DNA from: Bacteroidota bacterium
GTDB lineage: Bacteria; Bacteroidota; Bacteroidia; NS11-12g; UBA955
Assembly (NCBI GenBank): GCA_027488835.1
Contig: JAIYAW010000007.1
Location: 62,001-126,000 of the forward strand
Reading direction: 5' to 3'
Length of the DNA: 64,000 nt
The notes under the pieces are model-generated. The model did not search any database and had not been told where the DNA came from. It worked only from the letters and a program-made list of their open reading frames with translations. A program made the translations under genes and the position numbers. Shown here piece by piece: positions 27,012 to 35,622 of the stretch; the stretch's first letter is position 1, and each line of letters begins with the position of its first letter.

Positions 27012-27460
27012 TTTTCAGTCAAATTAAATGTAACATTCACCCAAGAATCGTCGAAAGTTACATCGAATTTTTTATAGAAGTCAATTGCTGATTGGTTCCA
27101 ATCTAACACCTGCCAAGAAAGTCTTTCAAACTTACGTTTTTTAGCAAATGAAATACAGTGATTGAGCAACGCTGTACCAAGACCATTTCGACGATGAGAT
27201 TCTTTTACAATCAGATCTTCCAGATAAAGCACTGGACCTTTCCAAGTAGAATAACGAATATAACAAACTGCAGTGGCTACAATTTGCTCATCAATTTCAC
27301 AAACCCAACAAAAAACGAAAGGATTGTTTGCTAGGCAAAACTGCGAGAGTATTTCGGCATTGGTAACCACATCATTTGAGGCTTTTTCATACGTTGCAAG
27401 TTCACAAATAAGGGTGTGTACCGATATAAAATCGGGCGCTTCGGCTTGACGAATTTCCAT
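27008..27460 (-). CDS. GNAT N-acetyltransferase
   Basis: 150 residues of the GNAT fold. The acetyl-CoA loop is ESHRRNGLGTALLNH (consensus R/QxxGxG/A), preceded by LYLEDLIVKE and followed by SWQVLDWNQSAIDFYKKF. This arrangement resembles the spermidine/diamine acetyltransferase subgroup, so a small amine is a possible acceptor, but the substrate is not determined. It lies 4 bp after the T9SS mini-protein stop and overlaps the rhomboid gene by 4 bp. Confidence 0.88.
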   Translation of the reverse strand: MEIRQAEAPDFISVHTLICELATYEKASNDVVTNAEILSQFCLANNPFVFCWVCEIDEQIVATAVCYIRYSTWKGPVLYLEDLIVKESHRRNGLGTALLNHCISFAKKRKFERLSWQVLDWNQSAIDFYKKFDVTFDDSWVNVTFNLTEK

Positions 27461-27464
27461 TTAA

Positions 27465-27845
27465 TTAGCGAATCGCTAGTTTGAGTGTTTTGGTGTAATC
27501 ACCACTTTTAACCTGAATGAAATATACACCTTTATCTAAGAGTGCATCCATTACTCCAATTTTCACTTTTCCTTCTATGTAATCTGATTTTTTAATTACA
27601 TAGGAATATACAACTTTACCCAAAACGTCATTTACCAAAATAACGGAATTAGGGAAATCAACTTCAGAAAAATTAAGATTTACATAAAAGTATGACCCGT
27701 TTACTGGATTAGGATTAAGACTAAACTCAGGGCCTACAGTTGAAAGCACGGGATTAACTTCATCATTTCCATGAATAAAAGGTGTGCTAGCCACAAGGGA
27801 TAACGAGGTAAAAAAGAAAAAGATTGTGAGTAGTTTTCTATTCAT
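27465..27845 (-). CDS. Minimal T9SS type A sorting-domain protein
   Basis: 126 residues from the ATG at 27845; an upstream frame to 27881 lies within the terminator of the preceding gene and is unlikely. A signal peptide (residues 1-19) is followed by about 20 linker residues, and the rest (FSLNPNPVNGSYFYVNLNFS to GVYFIQVKSGDYTKTLKLAI) is a type A sorting domain. There is almost no cargo. It could be a small surface protein, a regulator of T9SS, or the remnant of a larger gene; no frameshifted remains are seen upstream. Confidence 0.75.
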   Translation of the reverse strand: MNRKLLTIFFFFTSLSLVASTPFIHGNDEVNPVLSTVGPEFSLNPNPVNGSYFYVNLNFSEVDFPNSVILVNDVLGKVVYSYVIKKSDYIEGKVKIGVMDALLDKGVYFIQVKSGDYTKTLKLAIR

Positions 27846-27865
27846 TGGTGCAAATATCAAAAAAA

Positions 27866-27889
27866 AAAGGCACTTAAACAAGTGCCTTT
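27866..27889 (-). terminator. Terminator of the small lipoprotein gene
   Basis: Perfect 10-bp arms (AAAGGCACTT / AAGTGCCTTT) with an AAAC loop; on the minus strand a T-run of about ten follows. It lies 23 bp after the stop at 27912. Confidence 0.85.
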
Positions 27890-27911
27890 AAAATTTTCCA
27901 AAAGGAAGAAA

Positions 27912-28127
27912 TTATTTAGTTTCTTCTTTTTTAGCGTCAGCAGCAGGAGCAGCTTCAGTAGTAGCAGCGCTATCTTTAACTGTAGAGTCAGCAGCAGGAG
28001 CTTCAACTGGAGCAGTTGTTGAATCTGTGTTAGTAGAATCAGTAGTAGTAGTTTCAGTAGCGTTACCACCACAAGCAGCGAAAGCGAATACTACGCAAGC
28101 TGCCAAAGCAAAAGTGATTTTTTTCAT
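27912..28127 (-). CDS. Small low-complexity lipoprotein
   Basis: 71 residues: a lipoprotein signal peptide (MKKITFALAACVVFAFAACG) and then about 50 residues made almost only of Thr, Ala, Ser, Asp, Glu and Pro (for example TETTTTDSTNTDSTTAP). It would be an acidic, disordered outer membrane lipoprotein. A strong promoter (TTG, 19 bp, TATTTTTG) and a strong terminator frame it as a one-gene unit, which suggests high expression. No family recognised; function unknown. Confidence 0.8.
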   Translation of the reverse strand: MKKITFALAACVVFAFAACGGNATETTTTDSTNTDSTTAPVEAPAADSTVKDSAATTEAAPAADAKKEETK

Positions 28128-28157
28128 GTTATTTGTTTTTCCTATTTAAGTGTGGTG

Positions 28158-28187
28158 CAAAAATATAACGAAGTTTAGAAAATACAA
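28158..28187 (-). promoter_or_regulatory. Promoter of the small lipoprotein gene
   Basis: Minus strand: TTG, 19-bp spacer, TATTTTTG, an almost ideal Bacteroidota promoter. Just upstream are A-tracts (about 28186-28213) that could act as an UP element. Confidence 0.75.
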
Positions 28188-28329
28188 AAAAAAATTAAAA
28201 AAAAATTAAAAAAACTCAGCCTAACCTTTGATATCTGAAATTCCATTCTGTCTATTTCATCTCAATTAATTCAATTTTATTTCAATTTTAAATTTATTAA
28301 ACATTATATATCAATATTTTGTATTTTAA

Positions 28330-28351
28330 CTTGTAGGATATATTCTACAAG
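28330..28351. repeat. Inverted repeat in intergenic region
   Basis: Seven-bp arms CTTGTAG and CTACAAG separated by 8 bp. It could be an operator or an RNA hairpin; no T-run follows, so a terminator is unlikely. Confidence 0.4.
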
Positions 28352-28536
28352 CAAAAAGCCTAAGTTAAACATGGTTCTTGGCCCTAATTTTCTTGGATTT
28401 TTTTCGCAGTGTTTCATAATTTTTTCATTTATTGCGCTTTTCAATCAATTTTTGATCAGTTTATGAACAAAAGCAATTGGTTTCTGTGATTTTTAAAGTC
28501 TAAAAAATCGTTATTTCCAAAAATTCAAAAAACAAC

Positions 28537-28544
28537 TACTTTTG
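28537..28544 (+). promoter_or_regulatory. -7 promoter element of the CruF-like gene
   Basis: TACTTTTG, ending only 5 nt before the ATG at 28550; a leaderless transcript is predicted. Confidence 0.55.
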
Positions 28545-28549
28545 TAACA

Positions 28550-29188
28550 ATGCAAACTGTAGAAAATAGGTTCATTGCCGTAATCGCAATTATTTATGCT
28601 GTTGGGGTTGCCGGGTTTATTATTCCAGCATTAAATCCCCTTTTTATTTGGCTTACACCAATCAATATCTTGGGTACATTTGTCATTGCTTGGATATTTC
28701 ATAAAAAATGGGAAATCAATCATTTTCTAATGATTGCCGTTATTGGTTTGATGGGGTTTTTCGTAGAAATTGCTGGGGTCAAAACACAAGCTATTTTCGG
28801 GTCTTATTACTATGGCGCAACCTTGGGTAAAAAGTGGCAATCCGTGCCCTATTTGATAGGAATAAATTGGGCCGCAATGGTATTTTATACGTCGAGCTTA
28901 TTGGCCGGCAGAATCAAAAATAATTGGGGAATCGCTTTCCTTGGTGCATGCATTATGACCATTTATGATTATTTGCTAGAACCAGTTGCTATGAGATATG
29001 ATTTTTGGCATTGGAAATCAAATACCATACCCCTTCAAAATTACATAGCCTGGTTTGCTATTTCCTTCGTTTTTCATCTGATTCTCAACGCTGCTAGCAA
29101 ACCCATCAAAAACAAAATGGCATCGGCCTTACTTTTTATTCAACTTGGATTTTTTCTCATACTTCACATGTATGTTAGATTGTTTTAA
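28550..29188 (+). CDS. Carotenoid biosynthesis protein, DUF422/CruF-like
   Basis: 212 residues with about seven membrane helices. The conserved segments FFVEIAGVKTQAIFGSYYYG and IYDYLLEPVAMRYDFWHW identify the DUF422 group, which includes CruF (carotenoid 1',2'-hydratase) and bisanhydrobacterioruberin hydratase. With CrtB, CrtI and CrtZ encoded 4-7 kb away, a hydroxylated monocyclic carotenoid (myxol or saproxanthin type) is plausible, but the product cannot be deduced. It stands alone with its own promoter element and a strong terminator. Confidence 0.83.
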   Translation: MQTVENRFIAVIAIIYAVGVAGFIIPALNPLFIWLTPINILGTFVIAWIFHKKWEINHFLMIAVIGLMGFFVEIAGVKTQAIFGSYYYGATLGKKWQSVPYLIGINWAAMVFYTSSLLAGRIKNNWGIAFLGACIMTIYDYLLEPVAMRYDFWHWKSNTIPLQNYIAWFAISFVFHLILNAASKPIKNKMASALLFIQLGFFLILHMYVRLF

Positions 29189-29203
29189 TTGAATCAACCA
29201 CAT

Positions 29204-29244
29204 ACAAACAAAAAGGGCTTCAAATTGAAGCCCTTTTTGTTTGT
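29204..29244. terminator. Strong bidirectional terminator
   Basis: Twenty-bp perfect arms starting ACAAACAAAAAGGGCTTCAA, practically without a loop, A-rich on one side and T-rich on the other. It sits between the convergent CruF-like and acyl-CoA ligase genes. Confidence 0.88.
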
Positions 29245-29258
29245 CGTGAATCAATATC

Positions 29259-31181
29259 CTAAAGCGGACACTCCACGCTCAAATACATGGCGTCAATTTC
29301 ATTGATATATCGTTCCATAACAACCTTACGTTTCACTTTCAATGTGATTGTCATATCGCCATTCTCAACACTAAAAGGTTCTCTTTTGACCAAGAAATTT
29401 TTAATCCGTTCAAATTTTGCCAATTGGTTAGCCATTTTCTTAGCATCTTGTGCCAACCAAGCAATTATCTCATCATCCACTATAAAATCATTTTCGCCGT
29501 TTAACAACGCTAATTTCCCTGGAATTTGCTCTCTCATTGCCTCTTCACTAGGAATGATGATTGCAGTTAAGAATTCACGTTTATCGCCAATAATGAAAAT
29601 TTGATCTATGCGGCTACTTTTTAAATATACGTTTTCGATTTGGGTAGGATAAATATTTTTACCCAATGAAGTTTTTAACATATTCTTCAAACGATCGGTT
29701 ATTTTCAAATATCCCCTATCAAATCTACCAATATCACCTGTATGGAACCAACCATCAGCATCAAAAACATTGTCGGTTTCTGCCTTATTTTGATAGTATC
29801 CTTTCATGATGTTAGGACCTTTGCACAAAATTTCTCCTTCTGCACTTTCAAAATTAGGTTCAAACGAATCATATGTTTGAATGGTAATTATTTCTTTGGT
29901 TTCAATATTCTGAATGGCAACCTGTTGACGAGGCCCTACCCTTCCTACTGTACCATAAATTTGGCGATCAAATTCATTTACAGTAACAAACGGAGAAGTT
30001 TCTGTAAGTCCATATCCCTCCTGAACTTTTAAGCCCAAATTAGCAAAAAACTCACCCACATGTGGAGGCAATGCGCCGCCACCAGAAACAAACATTTTCA
30101 ATCTGCCACCCATTTTGGCTTTTATTTTACTAAAAACCAACTTTTCAGCCAACTTATTTTGCATCGATAATGTTGCACTTGGTTTTTGACCTCCGTCTAA
30201 TTGCTTGCGGTATTTCTCACCAACACCCAAAGCCCACCAGAATATTTTGGCTTTCACCCCTCCACCTTCAGTAGCATTTTTGACTACTTTTTCGTGTACC
30301 CTTTCCAACAATCGCGGAACGGTAGCCATCAATGTAGGACGAATTTCATTGATATTACTTGCAACTTTTTCGATATTTTCTGCAAAAGCAACTTGGGCGC
30401 CAATAAATAGCCCCAAATACATGGTTGCCATTCTTTCAAATACATGGCTTAATGGCAAATACGATAAATATAAGTCGCTTTTTTCAATGGCTGGACATAG
30501 TTCCTGAGCGTCGTAACAATCGCTCATGAAGTTATAGTGAGTTAACATAGCTCCTTTGGGAACACCGGTTGTTCCACTGGTGTAAATCAAGGTTGCCAGG
30601 TCTTCTTTCCCTACTGAATCAAATTGGGCTTCAATCTTTTCCTTGTTGCTTGAAAAAGAAGCAGCACCTTGTTCAATGATACTTGAGTAATTCACAACCT
30701 TTTCAGATTCTTCGTGATCTGAAGGCACATAAATTACTTTTTCAATAGTAGGACAAGTTTCTTCTGTTTTTAGAAATTTCTTTAAAAGGAAATTATTTCC
30801 AACAAACAGCATTTTTGAACCACTGTCGTTTATGATAAAAGAAGTTTCCTCAGAAGTTAAAGTTGGATAAATTGAAACATTCACCAATCCTAATTTTTGC
30901 AAAGATTGATCGAGTACATAATATTGAGGGCAATTTTCAAGCAAAATAGCAACACGGTCACCTTTTACCAATCCGTGAGAAATTAAAAAAGAAGTAACCG
31001 CATCTATTTGCTCTGATAAATAAGCATATGTAAATTCAGTCCAAATACCCTTGATTTTTTGGAACAAATAGGGTCTGCTTGGATTGTGAATATTGTGCGC
31101 AGCATTTAAGAAAAAATGGTGTAGCGATTTAAATTGTGGCTCCGATTTAAATCGAGCTTCAATCTTTGAAGTGTCTATCAT
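29259..31181 (-). CDS. Long-chain fatty acid-CoA ligase
   Basis: 640 residues from the ATG at 31181 (a TTG four codons earlier is possible). An AMP-forming adenylating enzyme: the P-loop-like LIYTSGTTGVPKGAM, the QEGYGLTETSPF motif, and GWFHTGDIGRFDRGYLKITDR. The length and the LYLSYLPLSHVFER segment place it with the FadD15/long-chain acyl-CoA synthetase group. It activates fatty acids to acyl-CoA for phospholipid synthesis or beta-oxidation at the inner membrane. It is a single gene ending near a strong bidirectional terminator. Confidence 0.93.
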   Translation of the reverse strand: MIDTSKIEARFKSEPQFKSLHHFFLNAAHNIHNPSRPYLFQKIKGIWTEFTYAYLSEQIDAVTSFLISHGLVKGDRVAILLENCPQYYVLDQSLQKLGLVNVSIYPTLTSEETSFIINDSGSKMLFVGNNFLLKKFLKTEETCPTIEKVIYVPSDHEESEKVVNYSSIIEQGAASFSSNKEKIEAQFDSVGKEDLATLIYTSGTTGVPKGAMLTHYNFMSDCYDAQELCPAIEKSDLYLSYLPLSHVFERMATMYLGLFIGAQVAFAENIEKVASNINEIRPTLMATVPRLLERVHEKVVKNATEGGGVKAKIFWWALGVGEKYRKQLDGGQKPSATLSMQNKLAEKLVFSKIKAKMGGRLKMFVSGGGALPPHVGEFFANLGLKVQEGYGLTETSPFVTVNEFDRQIYGTVGRVGPRQQVAIQNIETKEIITIQTYDSFEPNFESAEGEILCKGPNIMKGYYQNKAETDNVFDADGWFHTGDIGRFDRGYLKITDRLKNMLKTSLGKNIYPTQIENVYLKSSRIDQIFIIGDKREFLTAIIIPSEEAMREQIPGKLALLNGENDFIVDDEIIAWLAQDAKKMANQLAKFERIKNFLVKREPFSVENGDMTITLKVKRKVVMERYINEIDAMYLSVECPL

Positions 31182-31274
31182 AATTGCTTTCAATAAAAAG
31201 CAAATATGAGGGTAAATAATGAAAAAACAAAAATCGAAAAGTCGTAATAAAGAAATTGAATTTAAGGCATTCCC

Positions 31275-31844
31275 TTAAACAGATTCAGCTTCTACCGATT
31301 CGACCTCAGGCACCATACGCTTTAGTAGATTTTCAATCCCTGATTTTAATGTCATTGTTGATGAGGGACAACCACTGCAACTACCTTTCATCTGAACTGT
31401 TACAACGCCATTTTTGAAGCTTTTAAAATCGATAGCACCGCCATCCATTTCTACTGCAGGACGCACGTGATCTTCAAGTAATTGCTTGATTTTGCGTTCT
31501 ATTTCCGTTTCCTCTTCAGAACTTAACTCGCGTTTTGCTGAAACTATTTCTTTGCCATCTTCCAACCATTCAGTGAAAAAATTACGCAAATCAGGAATCA
31601 AATCAAACCATTCATAGTCGCTATTTTTGGTAACGCTTACAAAATTATTCATGATAAAAACACCTTTTACAAACGCCATTTCAAATAAGGCCTTTGCCAA
31701 TGCACTATTTTCTGCCAATTCCTTGGTTCTGAAATCAGCGCTGTCATTTGGCAATAACATTTTGTTAGCAACAAATTTCATACTTTCAGGATTCGGAGTT
31801 GCCTCAGCGTAAACAGTGATAATATCGTTGATGTTTTTTTCCAT
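31275..31844 (-). CDS. NifU-family Fe-S scaffold/carrier (Nfu)
   Basis: 189 residues in two domains: an N-terminal Nfu_N domain (TPNPESMKFVANKMLLP, about 15-100) and a C-terminal NifU domain (about 112-189) with the cluster-binding CSGC (MKGSCSGCPSSTMTLKSGIE). It carries 4Fe-4S clusters to apo-proteins. Candidate clients in the window include the radical-SAM enzyme MtaB. The -7 element TAATTTTG is 7 nt before its ATG. Confidence 0.92.
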   Translation of the reverse strand: MEKNINDIITVYAEATPNPESMKFVANKMLLPNDSADFRTKELAENSALAKALFEMAFVKGVFIMNNFVSVTKNSDYEWFDLIPDLRNFFTEWLEDGKEIVSAKRELSSEEETEIERKIKQLLEDHVRPAVEMDGGAIDFKSFKNGVVTVQMKGSCSGCPSSTMTLKSGIENLLKRMVPEVESVEAESV

Positions 31845-31851
31845 GATTATA

Positions 31852-31883
31852 CAAAATTACGTAAGATTTTAATGAAATTCCAA
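31852..31883 (-). promoter_or_regulatory. nfu promoter
   Basis: Minus strand: TTG, 21-bp spacer, TAATTTTG (31852-31859). The gap from the -7 element to the ATG is 7 nt, so the leader is very short. Confidence 0.6.
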
Positions 31884-31959
31884 CTTATTTAGAAAGTTTC
31901 TAAAATCAATTTCTCCACATACAAAGAATATTCACCAAAAAGGTTAGAAATTTGTAGCT

Positions 31960-33315
31960 ATGGCAAAAACAAAGTCGGCCTTTTTCTGCAGGTCATGCGG
32001 TTTCGAAAGTCCCAAATGGATTGGAAAATGTCCAGGTTGTAGCAATTGGAATACCCTAGCCGAAGAAATCAAACCAAGCAATGCAAACCATGCTTGGAAA
32101 AAAAGCACCCGCAAAATTGTTGAAGCCAAAAAAATAAGCGAAATACCTGATTTACAGCAACAAAAACTAGTACTCCCCGATTCGGAATTGAATTTGGTAT
32201 TGGGTGGCGGATTGGTTTCTGGAGCCGTTGTATTGCTGGGTGGCGAACCTGGAATTGGCAAAAGCACTTTGCTTTTGCAACTCGCATTGAGAACTCCCGG
32301 AAATATTCTTTATGTGAGTGGTGAAGAAAGCGAATCGCAAATAAAATTACGCGCCGAAAGATTGGGCGCTTCAAATTCTAATTGTGCCATTTTAACAGAA
32401 ACTCTGCTAGAGAATATCTTGAACTTGGTAGATGAAATTACCCCAGATATTCTCATCATCGATTCTATCCAAACCATATATTCTGATGCACTTGATGCAA
32501 CTCCAGGAAGTGTTTCACAGATCAGAGATTGTACCGGAAAACTTTTGCAATATGCAAAGGAAAATAATGTCCCAGTTTTTTTGGTGGGACACATAACCAA
32601 AGATGGAGCCATTGCCGGACCTAAATTATTGGAACACATGGTTGACACTGTTTTGCAATTTGAGGGAGATAGGCACCACGCTTACCGCATTTTACGCACC
32701 CTAAAAAACAGGTTTGGAAGCACCCAAGAACTGGGTATATACGAAATGCAAGGAACAGGATTGATACCCGTTAAAAATCCATCTGAAATTTGGCTCGCAC
32801 AACGCGACGAACCCCTAAGTGGAATTGCTATTTCAGGAGTTTTGGAAGGAATGCGACCCTTGTTGCTTGAAGTACAAGCTTTGGTGAGTTCGGCGGTATA
32901 TGGAATGCCGCAACGTTCTGCAACGGGCTTCGATTTGCGTAGATTGAATATGCTACTTGCCGTTTTAGAAAAAAGATGCGGATTTAGGCTTGGTCAATCA
33001 GATGTATTTATCAATTTGGCTGGTGGCTTGAGACTTGAAGATCCTGCGTTAGATTTGGCTTTGATGGCTGCAATTATGAGCAGTTACCACGCTGAACCAC
33101 TTCCCTTGCGTTGTGTTTTTTCGGGGGAAGTTGGTCTTTCTGGCGAAGTAAGGGCAGTGCAACGCATTGAACAGCGTATTTCGGAAGCAGAAAAATTGGG
33201 ATTTACAGACATAGTACTGTCTAAGTACAATAAAATTCCAGATGCAAAAGACCGTAAAATAAAAATCCACACGTTTGGACGGGTGGATGAAGTATTTTCT
33301 TGGTTATTTGGATAA
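31960..33315 (+). CDS. radA: DNA repair protein RadA
   Basis: 451 residues. N-terminal C4 zinc finger (C10, C13, C24, C27: CRSCG... CPGC), a RecA-like ATPase with Walker A GGEPGIGKST (about 94-103), the RadA-specific KNRFG motif (about 249-253) and a C-terminal Lon-like domain (GGLRLEDPALDLALMAA). RadA is a hexameric helicase that drives branch migration in recombination. It ends 2 bp before the convergent crtB stop. Confidence 0.96.
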   Translation: MAKTKSAFFCRSCGFESPKWIGKCPGCSNWNTLAEEIKPSNANHAWKKSTRKIVEAKKISEIPDLQQQKLVLPDSELNLVLGGGLVSGAVVLLGGEPGIGKSTLLLQLALRTPGNILYVSGEESESQIKLRAERLGASNSNCAILTETLLENILNLVDEITPDILIIDSIQTIYSDALDATPGSVSQIRDCTGKLLQYAKENNVPVFLVGHITKDGAIAGPKLLEHMVDTVLQFEGDRHHAYRILRTLKNRFGSTQELGIYEMQGTGLIPVKNPSEIWLAQRDEPLSGIAISGVLEGMRPLLLEVQALVSSAVYGMPQRSATGFDLRRLNMLLAVLEKRCGFRLGQSDVFINLAGGLRLEDPALDLALMAAIMSSYHAEPLPLRCVFSGEVGLSGEVRAVQRIEQRISEAEKLGFTDIVLSKYNKIPDAKDRKIKIHTFGRVDEVFSWLFG

Positions 33316-33317
33316 GA

Positions 33318-34157
33318 TTAAACTGGCATCATTCTCTCTTGCACATATGATTTTGCAAGCAATACCATTTTTTGAGAATTAGGAATGCGAATTCTGCTTT
33401 GCAAAACTTCATTCGCTGTTGTTCTTTCAATTTTCTCTAATAATTTCAAATAGTAAATATATGCGGTGTAAACACCCAAACGGCACCCTATTGGCAACTT
33501 TTTAATTCCAATAAACGCATGGTCAAAATCTTTCTTCACATCTTGAATAATTTCCAACTTGTTTTCATCAGTGAAATTACTAAAGTCAACACCAGGAAAG
33601 TATACCCTACCTCGTTCTTCAACATCGCTTTTTATGTCCCTCAAAAAATTCACCTTTTGGAAGGCAGCACCCAATGATCTTGCATAAGGCACTAAGTCGT
33701 CATATTGGTTGTTATTTCCGTTACAAAATATTTTCAAGCACATCAAACCAACTACTTCGGCGCTGCCGTAAATATACTCTTCGTAACTATTCACATTGTG
33801 AGAAGTTGTATCCAAATCTTCTTCCATGCTCTTGAAGAAAGGCTCAATGAGATTATTCTCAATACCAAATTGATTTGCTGCCAATTGAAAAGAATGCAGC
33901 ACAGGATTTGTACTTATACCTTCTTGTATGGCTTGATAGGTTTGTTTTTTGAAATCAGCTAACAGACGTTCTTTGTTGTGCCCATGAAAAGTATCTACGA
34001 TTTCATCGGCTACTCGGACAAAGCCATAGGTTGAAAATACGGCCCATCGAAAATCTTTCGAAAGCAACTTGATACCCAACGAAAAACTCGTTGAGTAATT
34101 TAGCGAAATTCTTTTGCTAATATCTTTTGAAGTTTCGTCAAATAATCGGATACTCAT
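33318..34157 (-). CDS. crtB: Phytoene synthase
   Basis: 279 residues, trans-isoprenyl diphosphate synthase fold. It condenses two geranylgeranyl diphosphates to phytoene. The two Asp-rich motifs are DEIVD (51-55) and DIKSD (174-178) in the QKVNFLRDIKSDVEERGRVY segment; YSTSF near residue 21 is the substrate flap. It overlaps crtI by 20 bp and is the last gene of the crtZ-crtI-crtB operon. Confidence 0.95.
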   Translation of the reverse strand: MSIRLFDETSKDISKRISLNYSTSFSLGIKLLSKDFRWAVFSTYGFVRVADEIVDTFHGHNKERLLADFKKQTYQAIQEGISTNPVLHSFQLAANQFGIENNLIEPFFKSMEEDLDTTSHNVNSYEEYIYGSAEVVGLMCLKIFCNGNNNQYDDLVPYARSLGAAFQKVNFLRDIKSDVEERGRVYFPGVDFSNFTDENKLEIIQDVKKDFDHAFIGIKKLPIGCRLGVYTAYIYYLKLLEKIERTTANEVLQSRIRIPNSQKMVLLAKSYVQERMMPV

Positions 34158-35622
34158 TGTTAATTCTCTCTGTTACTAATTTTGAACCTATAACTACAAT
34201 TGGCAAGCCTGTTCCAGGAACGGTACTGGCACCAACATAGTATAAATTATTTAATTTTTCGTCTTTGTTTTTTGGTCTAAAAGCACCAATTTGATTTAAG
34301 CCATGTGCCAAACCCAAACCGCTACCGCGATACAAATTAAACATTTTTTCCCATTCAATGGGTGTGTAAACTGTTTTTGTGATGATGTTATTTTTTATAT
34401 CAAAGCCTACCCTATTTCCTAGATCTTCAATAATTTCATTCACCAAAGTATCTGCATCATCCCAATTTGGCTTGACCCTCCTGTCTGGAACGGGACAAAG
34501 AATGAACAAGTTTTCACATCCTTCAGGTGCACAACTCGGATTACTTTTACTGGCTACATTCACGTAGTAATAAGGCTTTTGTGGGGCAACTGAACTTCTA
34601 AAAATAGTATCGGCGTAGTCTCTAAAATTGTCACCCAAATAGTAATTGTGGTGATGTATTCCAGGAATTTGTCCTTTAATTCCCAAATAAATGGTAAATG
34701 GTGCCAATGTCCATTCCAACGCATCCAATTTCTCTTCGGTAAATTTGGCTCTATTTAAAAACTTCCCTCTAAACCAAGCAGCATCAGCGTTAATTACAAA
34801 TAGATCAGCAGTATGATCAACCTCGAACTGATCAGTCACAGATGTCAATTTTTGGCTGGTATAATTTGCTTTCACAATTTCAGTGTTGTAGATAAATTTC
34901 ACGCCTTTTTTCTCAAGCATTGGTAAAATTCCCTCAACAATTTTATACATCCCTCCTTTTACATTCCAATATCCATCGTGCTCCAGTTCAGTATAATTAA
35001 GCAAATTATAAACCGATGGAGTGTTAAATGGTGTTGCACCTAGAAAAAATGCAACCAATGAAAATATAATTTTTACTTCTTCTGAATCAAAATGTCTTTC
35101 TAACTCTTGCCAAAACGTTCTGAATAACTTTGGAAGATGTTTCAATGGCACGGTAGCCATACTAGCCAAGAACTGCATGATATTATCGAAATTTTTCTTA
35201 ACAACTCTGTATTCTGTGTCGTGAAAAATTTGCTTAGCTCCAATTAAGTATTTCCGTGCTTTTTCTTCGAAATTTGCTTCTACATCTTTAAATTCGGCAG
35301 CAAGTTTATCCAAGTCTTTATAAATTTGATAAACCCTGTCTTGACCTGCAATATTTACGGTGTAGAGTGGATTAAGTTCATTCAATTCAAATGGAATTGG
35401 TTCACCAATACTTTTGAATAACTCTACAAACTCATAGCTCATTGAAAAGAAAGAAGGTCCCACATCAAATGTAAATCCGTCCTTTTCAAAAGTATTTAAC
35501 CTACCACCGGCATTTGATTGTTTTTCAACAATGGTAACAGCGTAGCCTTGGTAGCTAAGTCGCAATGCTGTAGCCAAACCTCCCAATCCCGCACCAACAA
35601 TAATTACTGACTTATTTTCCAC
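34138..35622 (-). CDS. crtI: Phytoene desaturase
   Basis: 494 residues. FAD-binding VIIVGAGLGGLATALRLSYQG near the N-terminus and the C-terminal carotenoid-desaturase signature VGASTVPGTGLPIVVIGSKLV. It converts phytoene stepwise to lycopene at the inner membrane. Overlaps of 20 bp with crtB and 11 bp with crtZ show a tightly coupled operon. Confidence 0.96.
   Translation of the reverse strand: MENKSVIIVGAGLGGLATALRLSYQGYAVTIVEKQSNAGGRLNTFEKDGFTFDVGPSFFSMSYEFVELFKSIGEPIPFELNELNPLYTVNIAGQDRVYQIYKDLDKLAAEFKDVEANFEEKARKYLIGAKQIFHDTEYRVVKKNFDNIMQFLASMATVPLKHLPKLFRTFWQELERHFDSEEVKIIFSLVAFFLGATPFNTPSVYNLLNYTELEHDGYWNVKGGMYKIVEGILPMLEKKGVKFIYNTEIVKANYTSQKLTSVTDQFEVDHTADLFVINADAAWFRGKFLNRAKFTEEKLDALEWTLAPFTIYLGIKGQIPGIHHHNYYLGDNFRDYADTIFRSSVAPQKPYYYVNVASKSNPSCAPEGCENLFILCPVPDRRVKPNWDDADTLVNEIIEDLGNRVGFDIKNNIITKTVYTPIEWEKMFNLYRGSGLGLAHGLNQIGAFRPKNKDEKLNNLYYVGASTVPGTGLPIVVIGSKLVTERINNEYPII

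Larger units (their letters stand above)
28128..28549. other. 422-bp AT-rich intergenic region
   Basis: Between divergent genes. It holds the lipoprotein promoter (28158-28187), two A-tract repeats, an inverted repeat CTTGTAG...CTACAAG (28330-28351), a possible 31-codon hydrophobic frame (28371-28466) and the -7 element of the carotenoid gene (28537-28544). No tRNA or known RNA gene seen. Confidence 0.6.

Noticed and set aside
27857-28072. 71-codon Leu-rich frame overlapping the small lipoprotein gene in another frame
   Set aside because: Arises from shifted reading of Ala/Thr codons in the low-complexity lipoprotein and runs through its terminator.
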